Assembly: GCA_020747065.1 (NCBI GenBank)
Contig: JAGMVK010000002.1
Coordinates: 1,798,001-1,862,000 of the forward strand
Length of the DNA: 64,000 nucleotides
DNA from: Cadophora sp. MPI-SDFR-AT-0126
Taxonomy: Eukaryota; Ascomycota; Leotiomycetes; Helotiales; Ploettnerulaceae
Direction of reading: 5' to 3'
Positions 48,512 to 59,053 of this stretch are shown one piece after another (position 1 is the stretch's first letter; the number at the start of each line of letters is the position of its first letter). The position numbers were made by a program, and so were the translations under genes. The notes beneath the pieces are model-generated. The model was not told the DNA's origin, searched no databases, and was given only the letters and a program-made list of their open reading frames with translations.

Positions 48512-51500
48512 ATGTCGGATTCCGGAAATGGCGGTCCCGTCACTTTGGGAGATGTCAGCAGTACAACTGGGCCTGAGCTTCCAGTCATGCCTTCTTCTTC
48601 TTCTGCTTCACCACACCTCTATGAATTCTCGGATGACTGCTCGAACGAAGAAGATACAGAAACCATGGCGGTCTCACCCATGTCAAACGAGGATGCCCAA
48701 TCACTCATTGAATTATCAATGAGCAGGGCCGCCACCCGCCTCAAATCCGCTAGGACACCAGCAATTGAAAAAGCTGCTGCGATGGAGGAGACGGAGGGAG
48801 GAGGTTATTTTGATAGTGATGTCGAGACTCCTCCTGCAAATGAAGACTTTTCAGAAGAAGTTTCAACGCCAAAGTTGCATGAAGTTTTGGAAACACCTGT
48901 TTCCGCTGGACGAGAAGCGTCTGAAATATCTAAGCCAATGGAGGGACTATCCCTAGGGAATCTGCCTTCACCAAAATTTACAGAGCCCCCACTTCCGACT
49001 CCATGGCATCCAGGACCGAAGCCTTTCACTATCCAGCCCAAAGATGCTACTCATCAATCGTCCCTAGCTGGTGTCTTCAGTGGGAATGGTTCGAGGACAA
49101 GGTCTCTGTCAGGAGGCGCGGAGGCATTGAGGAAGTTACTGCCAAAGGGACTCCCGTCAATGGCTCAAGTTGGAAACATGTTTGGATCCTCTTCAAGCGG
49201 CAGTACGAAGCCTAGGTCTGGGGGCTCTTTGAGTTTTCCGAGAGAGCCGTCCCGCTCGACTACCGTTCGGTCAACAAGTTCTTCAGGCCCTGGGTCCCCT
49301 ATTTCGTCTCCCAAAGCAAGAACATTCGAACCAATTGTTGCTGCTCGTTCTCAAGCCACGAGACAAAAACCGCCAGTTGGACAACAACGGCCAGTGGCTA
49401 TCCGTAGATCAACATCGGACGATTCCCTGCTTTACCATTCCCTGTCCCGAGCATCATCTCTTGGCGACGATACTCGCTTCGAAAACCACAGAGAGCAAGT
49501 CAATTCCCGCGTCAAAGCCATCAGAGATTCTTTACAAGATCGATCCAGCTTCAGAATGCCTCAATTGCCGAGTATGCCTAGCATGCCAAGTATGCCCAGT
49601 ATGCCTCGTGTTTCCAGTTTTGGTTTCAACATGAACTTTTTGAATGCAGCGAATGCTCCTGCCAAATGGAAATCGGAGACTAATTATATGCCAGACATTC
49701 TTCCGGGCGCTGGTGCGAAGAAGAAGTCATCTACAGCATCTCCTGCTATTGGCCCTGGACTGATCGGTGCCGCGGAGTCAAGACCAGAAACTACTTTTGA
49801 AACGGCTCGGACCAACACGGATCCAAATTCAACTTACCTGGACAGGGCTATGGAGAGTTTGACAGGAGATGTCGTGATAATGGGCGGATATCGAGGCTCT
49901 ATCCTTCGCTCGACCAAAACCCATCGGCAGGTTTGGGTACCAGTGAAGGTTGGGCTAAATATTCGAAAAGTGGATTTGGAGGTTGGACTCGAACCTGAAG
50001 ATGAAGAGCGCATGCAGGAGTCAATTTATCCTTCCGGCATGCTACAAAACATCGGACCTGTCGATATCAGTAAGCGCCTTTTCAAGCGCTTGGCAGAAAG
50101 TGAGAATGCCCGTAGTGGAAAGTTACGAGTATGGGATTATGGCTACGACTGGCGTCTAAGTCCTCACCTTTTGAGCCGACAATTACAAGAGTTCCTTGAG
50201 ACACTGCCGTCGAATAATTTGGGCGAGATTGCACCTCCGGGCGTTGAACGTGGTGCTCTTGTCATCGCTCATAGGTAGGCATTGGGGAAACCCTTTATTT
50301 CATCTTTTAGATGTCTCAATATTTCCTAACCACTTGTCTTGTCCTCTTCCCAGAATATTCCAGTCGTGGCAATTGCTAACTCCCAATTCCCTTCAGCCTG
50401 GGAGGTCTCATCACTCGTCATGTCGTCAACAAACGGCCAGAGCTATTCTCCGGTGTCATCTATGCGGGCGTGCCACAAGCTTGTGTAAACATCCTGGGAC
50501 CTCTCAGGAACGGAGATGCGGTCCTATTGAGTTCGCGAGTTCTTACCGCCCAAGTCAATTTCACACTACGGACAAGTTTTGTATTGCTTCCTGAAGATGG
50601 AGGATGCTTCATCGACATTAAAACCAAAGAAAAGTACCCAGTCGATTTCTTCAACATTGACGACTGGATCAAATATCGGTGGTCGCCTTGTACTGACCCA
50701 CCATTACCACCAAAGAATCCAGCTTCAGGTGGTGCATTTGGAGGCCTGCTAAACATGCCCGGAAGCTTGCTAAACCTTCCTATGCCCAATAAGAAGTCCA
50801 CCTCAGGGTCATCGACCCCAAAAGTCCCCAGTCCAGATAGTGACATTGAATCGGAGGATGTTCGACGTACGCCGTCGCCTCCTACCAAGACGACACGTAG
50901 TGACGTTAAACCGAACGACGTTCGACGTTCACCGTCGCCCCCAACTAAGACCACACGCGCAGCAGCTGCCGTTCGAGGGATGGAGGGTGGCACTGACCGG
51001 ACTTTGGCACCACAACTGGTCGGAATGGGTAGAAAATCCAATCCAGTCAACAAAGGCCAAAATACGAACTCATCCGTCTCAACAGCAGTCACTATCCCAC
51101 GGGATAAAGCAATCGCTTATCTGGAACGCACCCTTCGGGAAACAAAACAATTCAAGAAGGAACTGCATTTCAATCCAAAGCATTCCGCCGCAAATGCATA
51201 TCCGCCCCTGGCACTGATCTATGGCAAAGCTATTCCGACGTGTGCTGGAGCCAAGGTCGATGGTCGAGATTCTATTCCTTGTGCAGATGTGTATGATAAC
51301 TTGGCATTTGCAAGTGGCGATGGAGTGTGTCTGGCCAAGGAGGCCATGTTACCGGAGGGATATAAAGCAGCTTATGGAGGGCGGATATCCAGCGATCGTG
51401 GCCATGTCACCTTGTTGGGAGACTTGAACGCAGTAGGACGAGCAATCGAAGCGGTCCTGAAAGGAAGGGCCAAGGGTATCGGAAAGGGGAACGGGCTGAG

Positions 51501-51528
51501 TGGCGCAACTGAACCGGTCGTTATATAG
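48512..51528 (+). CDS. LCAT-like alpha/beta hydrolase with long disordered N-terminus
   Basis: Exons 48512-50274 and 50397-51528 give 964 residues; the 122-base intron splits the nucleophile codon. Residues 1-440 are Ser/Pro-rich, acidic and disordered, with a four-fold Pro-Ser-Met repeat coded at 49567-49609. The hydrolase part starts near 450 with DVVIMGGYRGSIL. It has the RVWDYGYDWRLS block of LCAT/phospholipid acyltransferases, the nucleophile Ser588 in AHSLGG, and the likely Asp896 (SGDGVC) and His924 (RGHVTLL). A disordered insert in the lid region carries a duplicated DVRRxPSPPTKTTR unit (50858-50964). The family acts on phospholipids or sterol/acylglycerol esters; the substrate here is unknown. 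No signal peptide is visible, so it is probably cytosolic or membrane-peripheral, unlike secreted LCAT. An extra 5' exon cannot be excluded. Confidence 0.85.
49567..49609 (+). repeat. In-frame 9-bp repeat coding Pro-Ser-Met
   Basis: Four degenerate copies of CCNAGYATG code PSM repeats in the disordered N-terminus of the LCAT-like protein. Synonymous differences between copies argue for selection on the peptide rather than recent slippage. Confidence 0.8.
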
Positions 51529-52465
51529 GCTTTGTGCTTAGCTTGAAGTTGGGCGAAACAGCGGGAGAAGATGCTGGGATGAAGTCATGAATGAACGATT
51601 GCATTGCGACAAGGTGTTGAAAAATGCATGAAGTGGCGTTTGAGGCATAGTATAGAGTAGCGTTAGAATGTATTATATCTAATGGTCCCAATCGAAGGTA
51701 GCCCAAACAAGGGATCAAATCTGGTTTGGGTCTCAAAACAAGGGGCACGAAAGCCCGATCTGAGCACTAAGGTCAGCGCTGAGAACATGTGCTTTCAGAA
51801 TGAAACTCCCGACACCTCTATTTTGCCGCAACTCAGCAATTTCGTCCCACAGTTCACCGAAAGGATGCCAGAAGCGTTGTGCCTTGAACCCTGCTTTCTG
51901 GTCTTGAAGGATCCGCCAAAGAATATCAATGTCCAGGTTTGGGGTGATAATTCTCCAGCGTTGATTCTTTCTCTGGACGGATCGAAGCGCCATGAAGCTC
52001 TCTGCTGTATTCCTTTCCTGAGAATATTGGAAGGATGGCTCGCTGGATGGTGGGCCTTGAGGCTTGACGTAAACAGAGTGTCTCTGTATCATTCCAAAAG
52101 GAGATGTCCACGAAGTTGCTCGTTTATGCCTAATGATTTGGGGCAACATTTGAGTTTTATTTCTACAAATCGCCTGCAGCACGATAAGATAGAATGATAG
52201 AAACAATATTCGCCATGCAAAAAGGGGGGATCTTAACTCATATCTACCTTTCTATCTTATCGTGCTGCAGGCGATTTGTAGAAAGGTGGTGTTGTCAGCT
52301 ACATGAATAGCGGGTATGCACGTCAATATGTGGCTGTTCTTTACCGAGGTGCGTCAACAAATGAGCAAATACAAGAACATATAGTAATGTTGTCGACCCA
52401 ACAGATTGAATATAACATTATACAGGGACTAGGTGATCAAACATGTTATGCGTGCCTTGTGAGGA
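51529..52465. other. Convergent 3' region between LCAT-like and GST genes
   Basis: Overlapping frames of about 160-170 codons occur on both strands (51682-52206) but neither resembles a known protein. A long perfect inverted repeat lies at 52160-52284. Confidence 0.5.
52160..52284. repeat. Perfect inverted repeat, 35-bp arms
   Basis: Left arm 52160-52194 is the exact reverse complement of right arm 52250-52284; the spacer is 55 bases. The arms begin TTTCTACAAATCGCCTGCAG on the + strand. It lies 182 bases beyond the GST stop codon and about 630 bases beyond the LCAT-like stop, so it is most likely within or near the GST 3' UTR. Confidence 0.95.
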
Positions 52466-53474
52466 CTAAACCGTAGTCTCAAATTTTCCTTCAATCTCCA
52501 CAATCTTTGCCACCGACTTCTTGTAACCTGATTCCGCTTCAATCATGTCAATGTAGTCGTATAGCTTGGGATACTTCTCCTTCGTCAAGCCAGTTCGACT
52601 TCTTCCGGCAAGCAGGGGGAAGCTGAGAAGGATATCGGCACCAGTCAAGTTCGGACCGCATAGATACTTGCCCCCATCGGGCGACGAAGCAAGTTGCGAT
52701 TCGAGGAAGCTGAAGTGCGTCTTAAAGTTTGGGTCCAGGAAGTTAGTGTTGATCTTGCCGGAAACAGCACCGGTGATCGGCTTGATAAAGAAAGGGACTG
52801 GTGAGTTCTTGATTTCTAGTGAGATGAGGTTAGTCTATGTACCGTTTTTCGGAATGTCACATGTGATTATGGGCAAATGAGAATGAAGAGAGAACTTACC
52901 TCCAGATACGAGAGCAAGCAACATGAAAGTCATGAGACTGCCTTCTGCATAATGCATGTAGAACTTGAATCTCATCCACTCCTCGGTTTCTCCCCCAACC
53001 TTTCCTTCCTGGCCATCCTTGTACCTCTTCGGCAATAAATTGGTACCTTCAGAGAAGTGATCGAGCAAGTACTCTGTAATGAAGCCACTCTCCGCAATGA
53101 TTACGGGCTCGGTTGCACCAGGAGAAAGAACAGAGATGACTGGTGACTTCCCAAGAGCGTGGATTTGCTTCAGTTCGGGAGGCGCCACTTTTATGAAAGT
53201 CAGCGCGGATCAAAACAACATCAGAGGATGAGGACTTAGACGGCTTGAAACACATCAAGCATTGAAGTATGTCTTCACGAGATTTGAGGACTATGAAAGG
53301 TTAAGGAAAATTAATTAACATACGATGAGTTTTTGGGTGACGGTGAAATATCTTCAGTTCGTACTCAACCTTCATCTCCTCCAAGAGCCAAAGAATACGC
53401 TGTGAACGAGACTGTTCAAGCCAGTACAAAATGACTCTCGGCTTTTCCGTAGAAGTTGCTGTAGTTGATGCCAT
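52466..53474 (-). CDS. Glutathione S-transferase
   Basis: Exons (leftward) 53474-53324, 53187-52900 and 52815-52466 give 262 residues; introns 136 and 84 bases with CTGAC-type branch in the first. The N-terminal thioredoxin-like domain contains VILYWLEQSRSQRILWLLEE, where Ser/Gln residues line the glutathione site, then LAPPELKQIHALGKSPVI with the cis-proline, and ESGFITEYLLDHF. The C-terminal helical domain ends with YLCGPNLTGADILLSFPL, the N-capping box and hydrophobic staple of GSTs. The layout resembles yeast Gtt1 and filamentous-fungal GstA-like proteins that conjugate glutathione to electrophiles and act as peroxidases. No targeting signal is evident. It starts divergently from a complex I subunit gene 366 bp away. 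Confidence 0.92.
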
Positions 53475-53840
53475 GATGTCTGTGTGTGTATGTACAAGCG
53501 ACAGGTGTGTTCAATATATACAAAGCACAATTCACATGAGAGGAGAGACTTGATTTATAGAAAAAGGCAGACTTGCAAGAAAGGAAAAGCGTATCAGGGC
53601 AAGGAGATATGATTTTCTCCGCCATGACGAGTTTCAATCGCCGAGGCTGTCTCATTCCACCGATTCAAGCGGGATGGACTATCCCGTGCTTGGCATCCCG
53701 CGTTTCCTCTGCCGACTGTTTCTCCGGAGGAGTGTTATTCCATCCGGCCTTGGCGGGCGTCTCTGTGAACGAACCTCGTTCTTGAAGCTTCAGAACTCAA
53801 GCCATCAATTCAATCGACGGCGGCGTCAACAACACTCATC
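53475..53840. promoter_or_regulatory. Bidirectional promoter, GST / complex I subunit
   Basis: Only 366 bp separate the divergent start codons, so the two genes likely share promoter elements and possibly open chromatin. I cannot point to a specific factor site with confidence. Confidence 0.45.
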
Positions 53841-54255
53841 ATGGCGGGCCACCACAATCACCGTAAGCTCCTTCGTGAATCAATTGGGATTTACAAGCTG
53901 ACAATGTTTCATAGCGATCGCGCTCGACCCGGCGTTGGTCAAGTACAACAGTATGCACAATTCCACCCACCACAGCTACCAGCTCCCCTTCCCAAAGTCT
54001 GGCACAGGCAAGGGCATAGATGCTAATGCAAGGCAGGCATGTGGATCAACCGACACAAATACTTCAGATGGACTGGACGAACCGCAAGAATCACATTTGC
54101 CTACGTAGTTGCATTCCCAGCGTTGATCGGATACTTGGCTTATACGACAGATGTAAGTTACACTGGAAGGAAAGAGGAGCGTCCGATACTGATTATGGTA
54201 GGGCAAATGGGATATGAGGGGCAAGCGGAGGGGAGATACCATCGTGGAGTTCTAG
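53841..54255 (+). CDS. Small accessory subunit of mitochondrial complex I (6.6 kDa type)
   Basis: Exons 53841-53862, 53915-53950, 54037-54152 and 54202-54255 give 75 residues; introns 52, 86 and 49 bases with CTGAC and CTAAT branches. The start is [20 protein letters not shown]; the core [20 protein letters not shown] is followed by a single membrane helix (about 36-52) and the basic tail [13 protein letters not shown] with a final VEF. This matches the fungal NADH:ubiquinone oxidoreductase 6.6 kDa subunit, probably related to NDUFB4/B15 of the membrane arm, although that link is less certain. No cleavable presequence is expected in this class. The gene is made of exons too small for reading-frame scans, but the protein is intact. 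Confidence 0.88.
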
Positions 54256-54550
54256 CAAGTCATGGCGGGGTTCTGGGACGTACATATGATAGGAAGGGAA
54301 TGGATCAAAGTGCCAGCAAGTTTGTGGAAGCATGCCTTTCGTTTGGGAACTGTGCTCCTACCCGGAAAGCTCAATTTAAGCGTGAGAATACTTACAGCGG
54401 GTTCGGCGTACAAAGCGACGGTGCAAACGGTCCATATATCTTTCAGTACTTCTTATTATCTTGATGTGCAACGCCGTACGCCCCAAAGCCCGAGAATCTT
54501 GATTAAGAGATCCACCCAGTCTTTACAGTGGTATCATTTGTTCCTTTTGC

Positions 54551-55370
54551 TCACCATCTGCCTCCTCTACTACCTCCAAAACCCCCACCAAATCCCCGAC
54601 CTCTTCCCCCTCCAGGACCATCAGGCACCTGCTCTCCTCTCCGCCATTCTCCATTGGGAACAAAGCCTTGGCCGAAACCTCCACCCCCTCTAGGACCACC
54701 TCTGCCCCTAAAGCCACCGCCAAATCCATTCTCTCTTGGGCCCATACCTCCACCTCGCCCTCCATATTCCCCTCTACCAGGACCGTAGCCACTCCGCGAA
54801 GGACCTGACGGTGGAGGAGCAGCACCACCGTTCTCTGGAGGTGGGGTAATGGCACAACAAACATAGTCCCCAATCACAAATCTCGCATCTTGTAATGTCT
54901 TCTCTGGTTCACCTCCAAGTCGCCCCGCCATTTGCCCACCCCTCACAATAGCTGCTTCTTCCTCATCAGGTAGAATTCCTGGGCCGCCTTCTCCAATGAT
55001 CACACTGCCCAAATCTTTTGTCATGTATCGTCCTGGCCCTGATACTTGGCCGGAAGTGCGCGTGTCGGGAAAGATAAGCCGGTATGAGAGACGCGTGCCA
55101 ATTGCTGGATCTGGCAGCAGAGAAGGGAGTGCAGATGTGAGGAGGTGAGAGAGTTCGCGGAGGGTACATGATGGCCATGTGTAGATCTGGACGTGAGGAG
55201 GAAGTTCCGAGTTTAGAGAGAATTCATCGAGCCTTGAACCAAGATGTCAACTAGATAGAATTTCGAGGACAAGGCTGAACTTACCTGTTAAAGGAACCAT
55301 TTCTATAGAAGAGCTTCAAATGGAACGGTGTTGTAGTTTGGCGGTCAGTTTTTGCTACAGGAGAAGCCAT
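54551..55370 (-). CDS. SAP18: Sap18 (Sin3-associated polypeptide), with RGG-rich tail
   Basis: Exons (leftward) 55370-55285 and 55232-54551 give 255 residues; intron 52 bases. The Sap18 ubiquitin-like domain spans about residues 12-145: TPFHLKLFYRNGSFNRLDEF, LPPHVQIYTWPSCTLRELSHLL, GTRLSYRLIFPD and TLQDARFVIGDYVCCAI are diagnostic. Human SAP18 ends soon after this point; here about 100 residues of Gly/Arg/Phe/Pro-rich RGG-type sequence follow, a pattern typical of RNA binding and arginine methylation. Sap18 works both in Sin3 histone deacetylase complexes and, with RNPS1 and Acinus, in the ASAP complex on spliced mRNA. The gene converges on the complex I subunit (295 bp between stops) and is divergent from PRP18 with 388 bp between starts. 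Confidence 0.93.
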
Positions 55371-55758
55371 GGCAGTGCGCTATGTGTGGAGATGGCGATC
55401 GCACGTTTATCTGAGCATTCCGGGTTGTTGTGGTTGTTTTTGAAGCTCTGGCGCAAGTGGTGTCCGATCTTTTCGAAGTTCGAGGTCACAACCTCGCCAA
55501 GAAAACTATGTATCATATGCCTTTCACGTCATTTCAACTTCATCTTCATCAATGAACTACAAAACTGTGCTCCGAGGTAGTGATTCAAGGTTATGAACAA
55601 AAAATGAAGATAGTCTGCGCTCAAATGTACCCTTCGTTGTTTTGAGGGCCGGATACGTCAAGCAGTCTTTCGGCGCAACCAATTCTAAGAAGCTACACAA
55701 TTCTACAGCATCCTCAGACTACCTTGCCACAGCTACCTCCTCGACAAACACGGAAACC
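55371..55758. promoter_or_regulatory. Bidirectional promoter, SAP18 / PRP18
   Basis: 388 bp separate the divergent start codons of two genes linked to pre-mRNA processing. No particular factor site is assigned. Confidence 0.45.
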
Positions 55759-56838
55759 ATGGATTTCGCTGCTCTCATGAACCAGGCGATCTCTGGTTCT
55801 AAGCCAAAGTCCTCCTCAGAATCCGAGCCATCCAAGAAGTACATGAAGCGCGCCGAGGTGGAGGAAGAACGCCGCCAGAAATACCTTGCTGAACAACGAG
55901 CGCTGGAAGCAGAGAAGGAAGCCAAACTGAAGCAGAAGCGCAAACGGGAAGAAGAAGAAGCGGAGGCAAAGCAGGCACGGGAGGAGAAGCGGCGGAAACT
56001 CGCAGAAGAATCTAGGCGGAGGAGGGAAGAACAGGAGGCTGACGAGGAGAGGGCTAGGAGGAAGAGACTAGGTTTGCCGGAGTTGATCAAGGAAACCAGC
56101 GAGGAGGTCGATGCAGACGATATTAAGGATGAGGAGCTGGTTGAGAAGTTGAGGGAGATGGGCCAGCCTATTACACTGTTTGGAGAAAGTCACAAGCAGA
56201 GGCTTCGGAGGTTTAGGAAATTGGGTATTGTCATGACCACTGGACCTATACCGACATCTTTGGAGCTGGTGGAGGAGAAGGATATGAAGGTCGATACTGT
56301 GCCGAAAGGAGAGGCCGAGAGAAAGTTCCTATTCAGACAGCTGGCTTCATATTTCACCATGATTCTGAAGGAGTGGGAAACAGCTCTGGAGCAAGAGAAG
56401 AGAGACACATTTGCAAGCAAGGCAGCCTATAATGCTATGGTGCAGAGCAAGGAGAACATGACGCCAGTACGTATAATCTTCCCTCTCTACCTAAGCTAAG
56501 CTAATTCTGAGCAGTTATTCCGCAAGTTCGAGAAAGGCGACGTCGATGAAGGTGTCCTTGAGCCAATCGTCGAGATCGTCAAGGCAGCTCAAGAACGTCG
56601 TTATGTGGATGCAAATGATGGATACTTGAGACTCAGTATCGGCAAAGCGGCATGGCCCATCGGAGTCACCATGGTTGGTATTCACGAGCGTAGTGCCCGA
56701 GAGAAGCTGCATGAGAGTGACAAGGGACATGTCATGGGAGACGAGGTTACGAGAAAGTTTTTGCAAAGTATAAAGCGATGCTTGAGCTTTGCACAAGTCC
56801 GCTGGCCTCCAGAGGACATTAGACAGCTTATGGGTTGA
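55759..56838 (+). CDS. PRP18: Pre-mRNA splicing factor Prp18
   Basis: Exons 55759-56466 and 56515-56838 give 343 residues; intron 48 bases (GTACGT...CAG, phase 0). ATG is in an ACCATGG context. Residues 25-130 form a highly charged Glu/Lys/Arg coiled coil. A PRP4/PRP18-type splicing-factor motif (ELVEKLREMGQPITLFGE, then HKQRLRRFRKLGI) lies at about 130-160. The five-helix Prp18 domain at about 200-335 includes the conserved loop YLRLSIGKAAWPIGVTMVGI, which helps fix the 3' splice site, and KRCLSFAQVRWPP. Prp18 acts with Slu7 in the second transesterification step of splicing. The partner genes are not in the window. Confidence 0.95.
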
Positions 56839-57321
56839 TGTGGCCAATACAAATCATGTCATATTGTATAATGTCACTTTGATATCCCGGCAACCGATAG
56901 ACACCATTTGATTGAAACCTGACCATGACATAACTGGTCAGTAACCCATCCTATCCATGAGGTGTGATTGAAGCTCAAAATTGTACGCAAAGCATCTATG
57001 TCTCGCTAAAATCTCATCTGCATCGGCGTTAGTGCGCTTCGGATGTCCTTGCATCTGCTGGAGACTTGTAGCATACTTACATGAGAGAGACTTGCATTAA
57101 GCCCGACGAAATCCGTAGTCGGATCTATATGGACAGACTATTCACAGGCCAACACTCTTGAGACGAGCCCTTGCGGTCATGGGCGGCGATAGCAAGCCTG
57201 AGATGCATGGAGAGCAATTGATGTCCTGAGTGGCGTTTGAATGTCTTTCTGAGAAGTATTTATTAGTAAATGTTCCATACCATCTGTACATGTTATTGAT
57301 ATCGAATCTCCCAACTCCAAA
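56839..57321. other. Intergenic region
   Basis: 3' flank of PRP18 and promoter of the small gene that follows. No gene or notable element seen. Confidence 0.55.
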
Positions 57322-57847
57322 ATGGCCAGTTACGTCCAACCAATCTACATAGTTTCTGTGAACAACACTCCACAAAGAGCCAAAGAGCTAGTTGCTATCC
57401 TCGTCGATGTAGGTAAAGGTCACTTGAAGAACTTGCGGATTGCTGAAACAACATTCAGGAGCTGAGACTGGAATACAACTTGGTACACGTTGCCAACACG
57501 GACAGTAAGCAGCAATTTACTGAAGCGTATTTGATGCTTACAAGCTTCCCGCAGCTATCTTTGGAGTCAAGGCGATGTTGGAATCTCTAGTTGTTGTGCC
57601 ACAAGCCCTAGTATGTGCCATGCTCAGCAGATCTCAATTAACTTGACTAAAAGTCAATTTTCAGATTTGCTCAAGCCAGTGGAGTGTAATACAGCAAATT
57701 GAAGTCCAGAAACTCGCACAAACGTTAATTCCGGGTCTTAAAACCGTTGCTATACCTCCAGGTCTCAATGCGTTGAAGGGAGGCGATGCGGTCGTAGGAT
57801 TTTTGAAGGAGCAATTTCTTGGACTTGGACTTCCAGCGAGAAACTGA
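57322..57847 (+). CDS. Conserved-looking small protein of unknown function
   Basis: Exons 57322-57408, 57459-57504, 57555-57610 and 57665-57847 give 123 residues; introns 50, 50 and 54 bases, all GT-AG with fungal-like branch sites. The frame is continuous across all three junctions (phases 0, 1, 0), which is hard to explain by chance. The predicted pattern is alternating strands and helices: PIYIVSVNNTPQRAKELVAI, then LEYNLVHVAN, a VKAMLESL helix, ALICSSQW, a long helix with IEVQKLAQTL, VAIPPGLN and AVVGFLKEQFL. This suggests a small alpha/beta domain. I do not recognise a named family and assign no function. It converges on the GFA gene with 92 bp between stop codons. Confidence 0.72.
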
Positions 57848-57939
57848 TCCAAACACAGAGCATACGGCATGTGGTTGAAAGTTACAGCTTCGTACAAGAA
57901 CATGTATCTGCAGTTTCCTCTGATATATGATCTATGTTA

Positions 57940-58470
57940 TCAATCAATTGGCATAAGCCCAGGGTGCCCATATTCCCACCGCTCTGAACGTCTCCAGAAC
58001 TGCTCTCTGCCTGGAGCTGGAATACCGACGCCAGATTTGACAAATAACCCGCCCTTGAGAATGCTTTTCTCAGGCCGTATGGCCACCACAGACATAATGG
58101 CACTGCTTGCTGTTAGCGCGCGCGGACACTCACAGGAATCAACCAACGTACGATCCACAGTCGCCGCAGAAGTGTCGATTTACAGTGTTGCCAGATGCTG
58201 CAATGTCGACATGAATCTTAGGAGACCCTTCAATTTTGATATCTGCAGTTGAAGTAAGCATGTTCACTGCGAATCTGAGGGCCATCAGTAAGTCGTTAAG
58301 TATGTGGTATATATAAGTCCTCACAATGAGCCACTTGACGCGCGACAGTTTGAGCAATGACACAGTGTACTACTGCTAGGTAGCGACGTGCGAGGGAGTG
58401 AAATAATGATCTTGCCACAGTTGCAAGCTCCGTAGATAGTTTCAGGCGAATCTGTGGTAGTTGAAGACAT
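57940..58470 (-). CDS. GFA/CENP-V family zinc protein
   Basis: Exons (leftward) 58470-58325, 58274-58152 and 58102-57940 give 143 residues; introns 50 and 49 bases. The zinc-binding cysteines of the GFA (glutathione-dependent formaldehyde-activating) fold are all present: Cys16/Cys18 (CNC), Cys37/Cys39/Cys42 (CHCSNC) and Cys85/Cys88 (CGDC), followed by the SAIMSV strand. The family is named for a Paracoccus protein proposed to speed formaldehyde-glutathione adduct formation, but most members, including fungal ones, have unproven substrates. An in-frame ATG 63 bases upstream (58533) would add residues that do not look conserved, so 58470 is chosen. Intron 2 has several AG triplets near the branch site; only the last keeps the frame. 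Confidence 0.9.
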
Positions 58471-59053
58471 GTTGATGGTTCCGTAGGGTTGGTCGAGCAA
58501 GATGCAGCGACGCGAGCTCTCCTCCAACTCCAAGGATATATATACAACTTGAAGCTGCTACTCAGCGGCATATAGAAGTCGTATTACTCAGCGATATGCA
58601 TAAGATTTTAGAGCGAGTGCAAAATGGTCTGCTTGAGAACCATGCAGATAAGGCTCTGGGTAATTGGTGGGCTTGTGTCAGGGAGGCTATCCCTGGACAC
58701 AAGGTGTAGCTTTGATTAGATTGAATTCCTGACATCTTGACAGCGCGATGTCGCAAGTTTTCGGTTCAGTACCAGAAAGACATTTTCAATTGAACATGGG
58801 CAAGAAAAAGTGACGAACCAGACTCAGGACATTTACCCCAGATATGACGGACACTAGCGCGTCTCGGCAAACCTTCTCCAGTGGACCTGAATTTTCCCTG
58901 TCAATAAAAGTCTAGGAAAACATCCACGCCGCAAACGACCTTCAACACATCCTTTGCGCCTGCGACAAAATAGAAGCGGTGCCGGAAAGAAAGTGACAGT
59001 AATTTGAAATATCTGGACTTTTCATTTGCACTGATTGGGTCCTGGGTGGTGCT
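58471..59053. promoter_or_regulatory. Divergent promoter region, GFA gene / RCM1
   Basis: About 580 bp between divergent starts. No coding frame with support. Confidence 0.45.

Noticed and set aside
51682..52206. Overlapping frames of about 160-170 codons on both strands
   Set aside because: Neither resembles a known protein and one runs into the inverted repeat arm. Two overlapping antisense frames without splice support are more likely chance.
54528..54788. Proline-rich + strand reading frame
   Set aside because: It is the antisense shadow of the Gly/Arg-rich tail of Sap18, whose two-exon structure and domain are clear.
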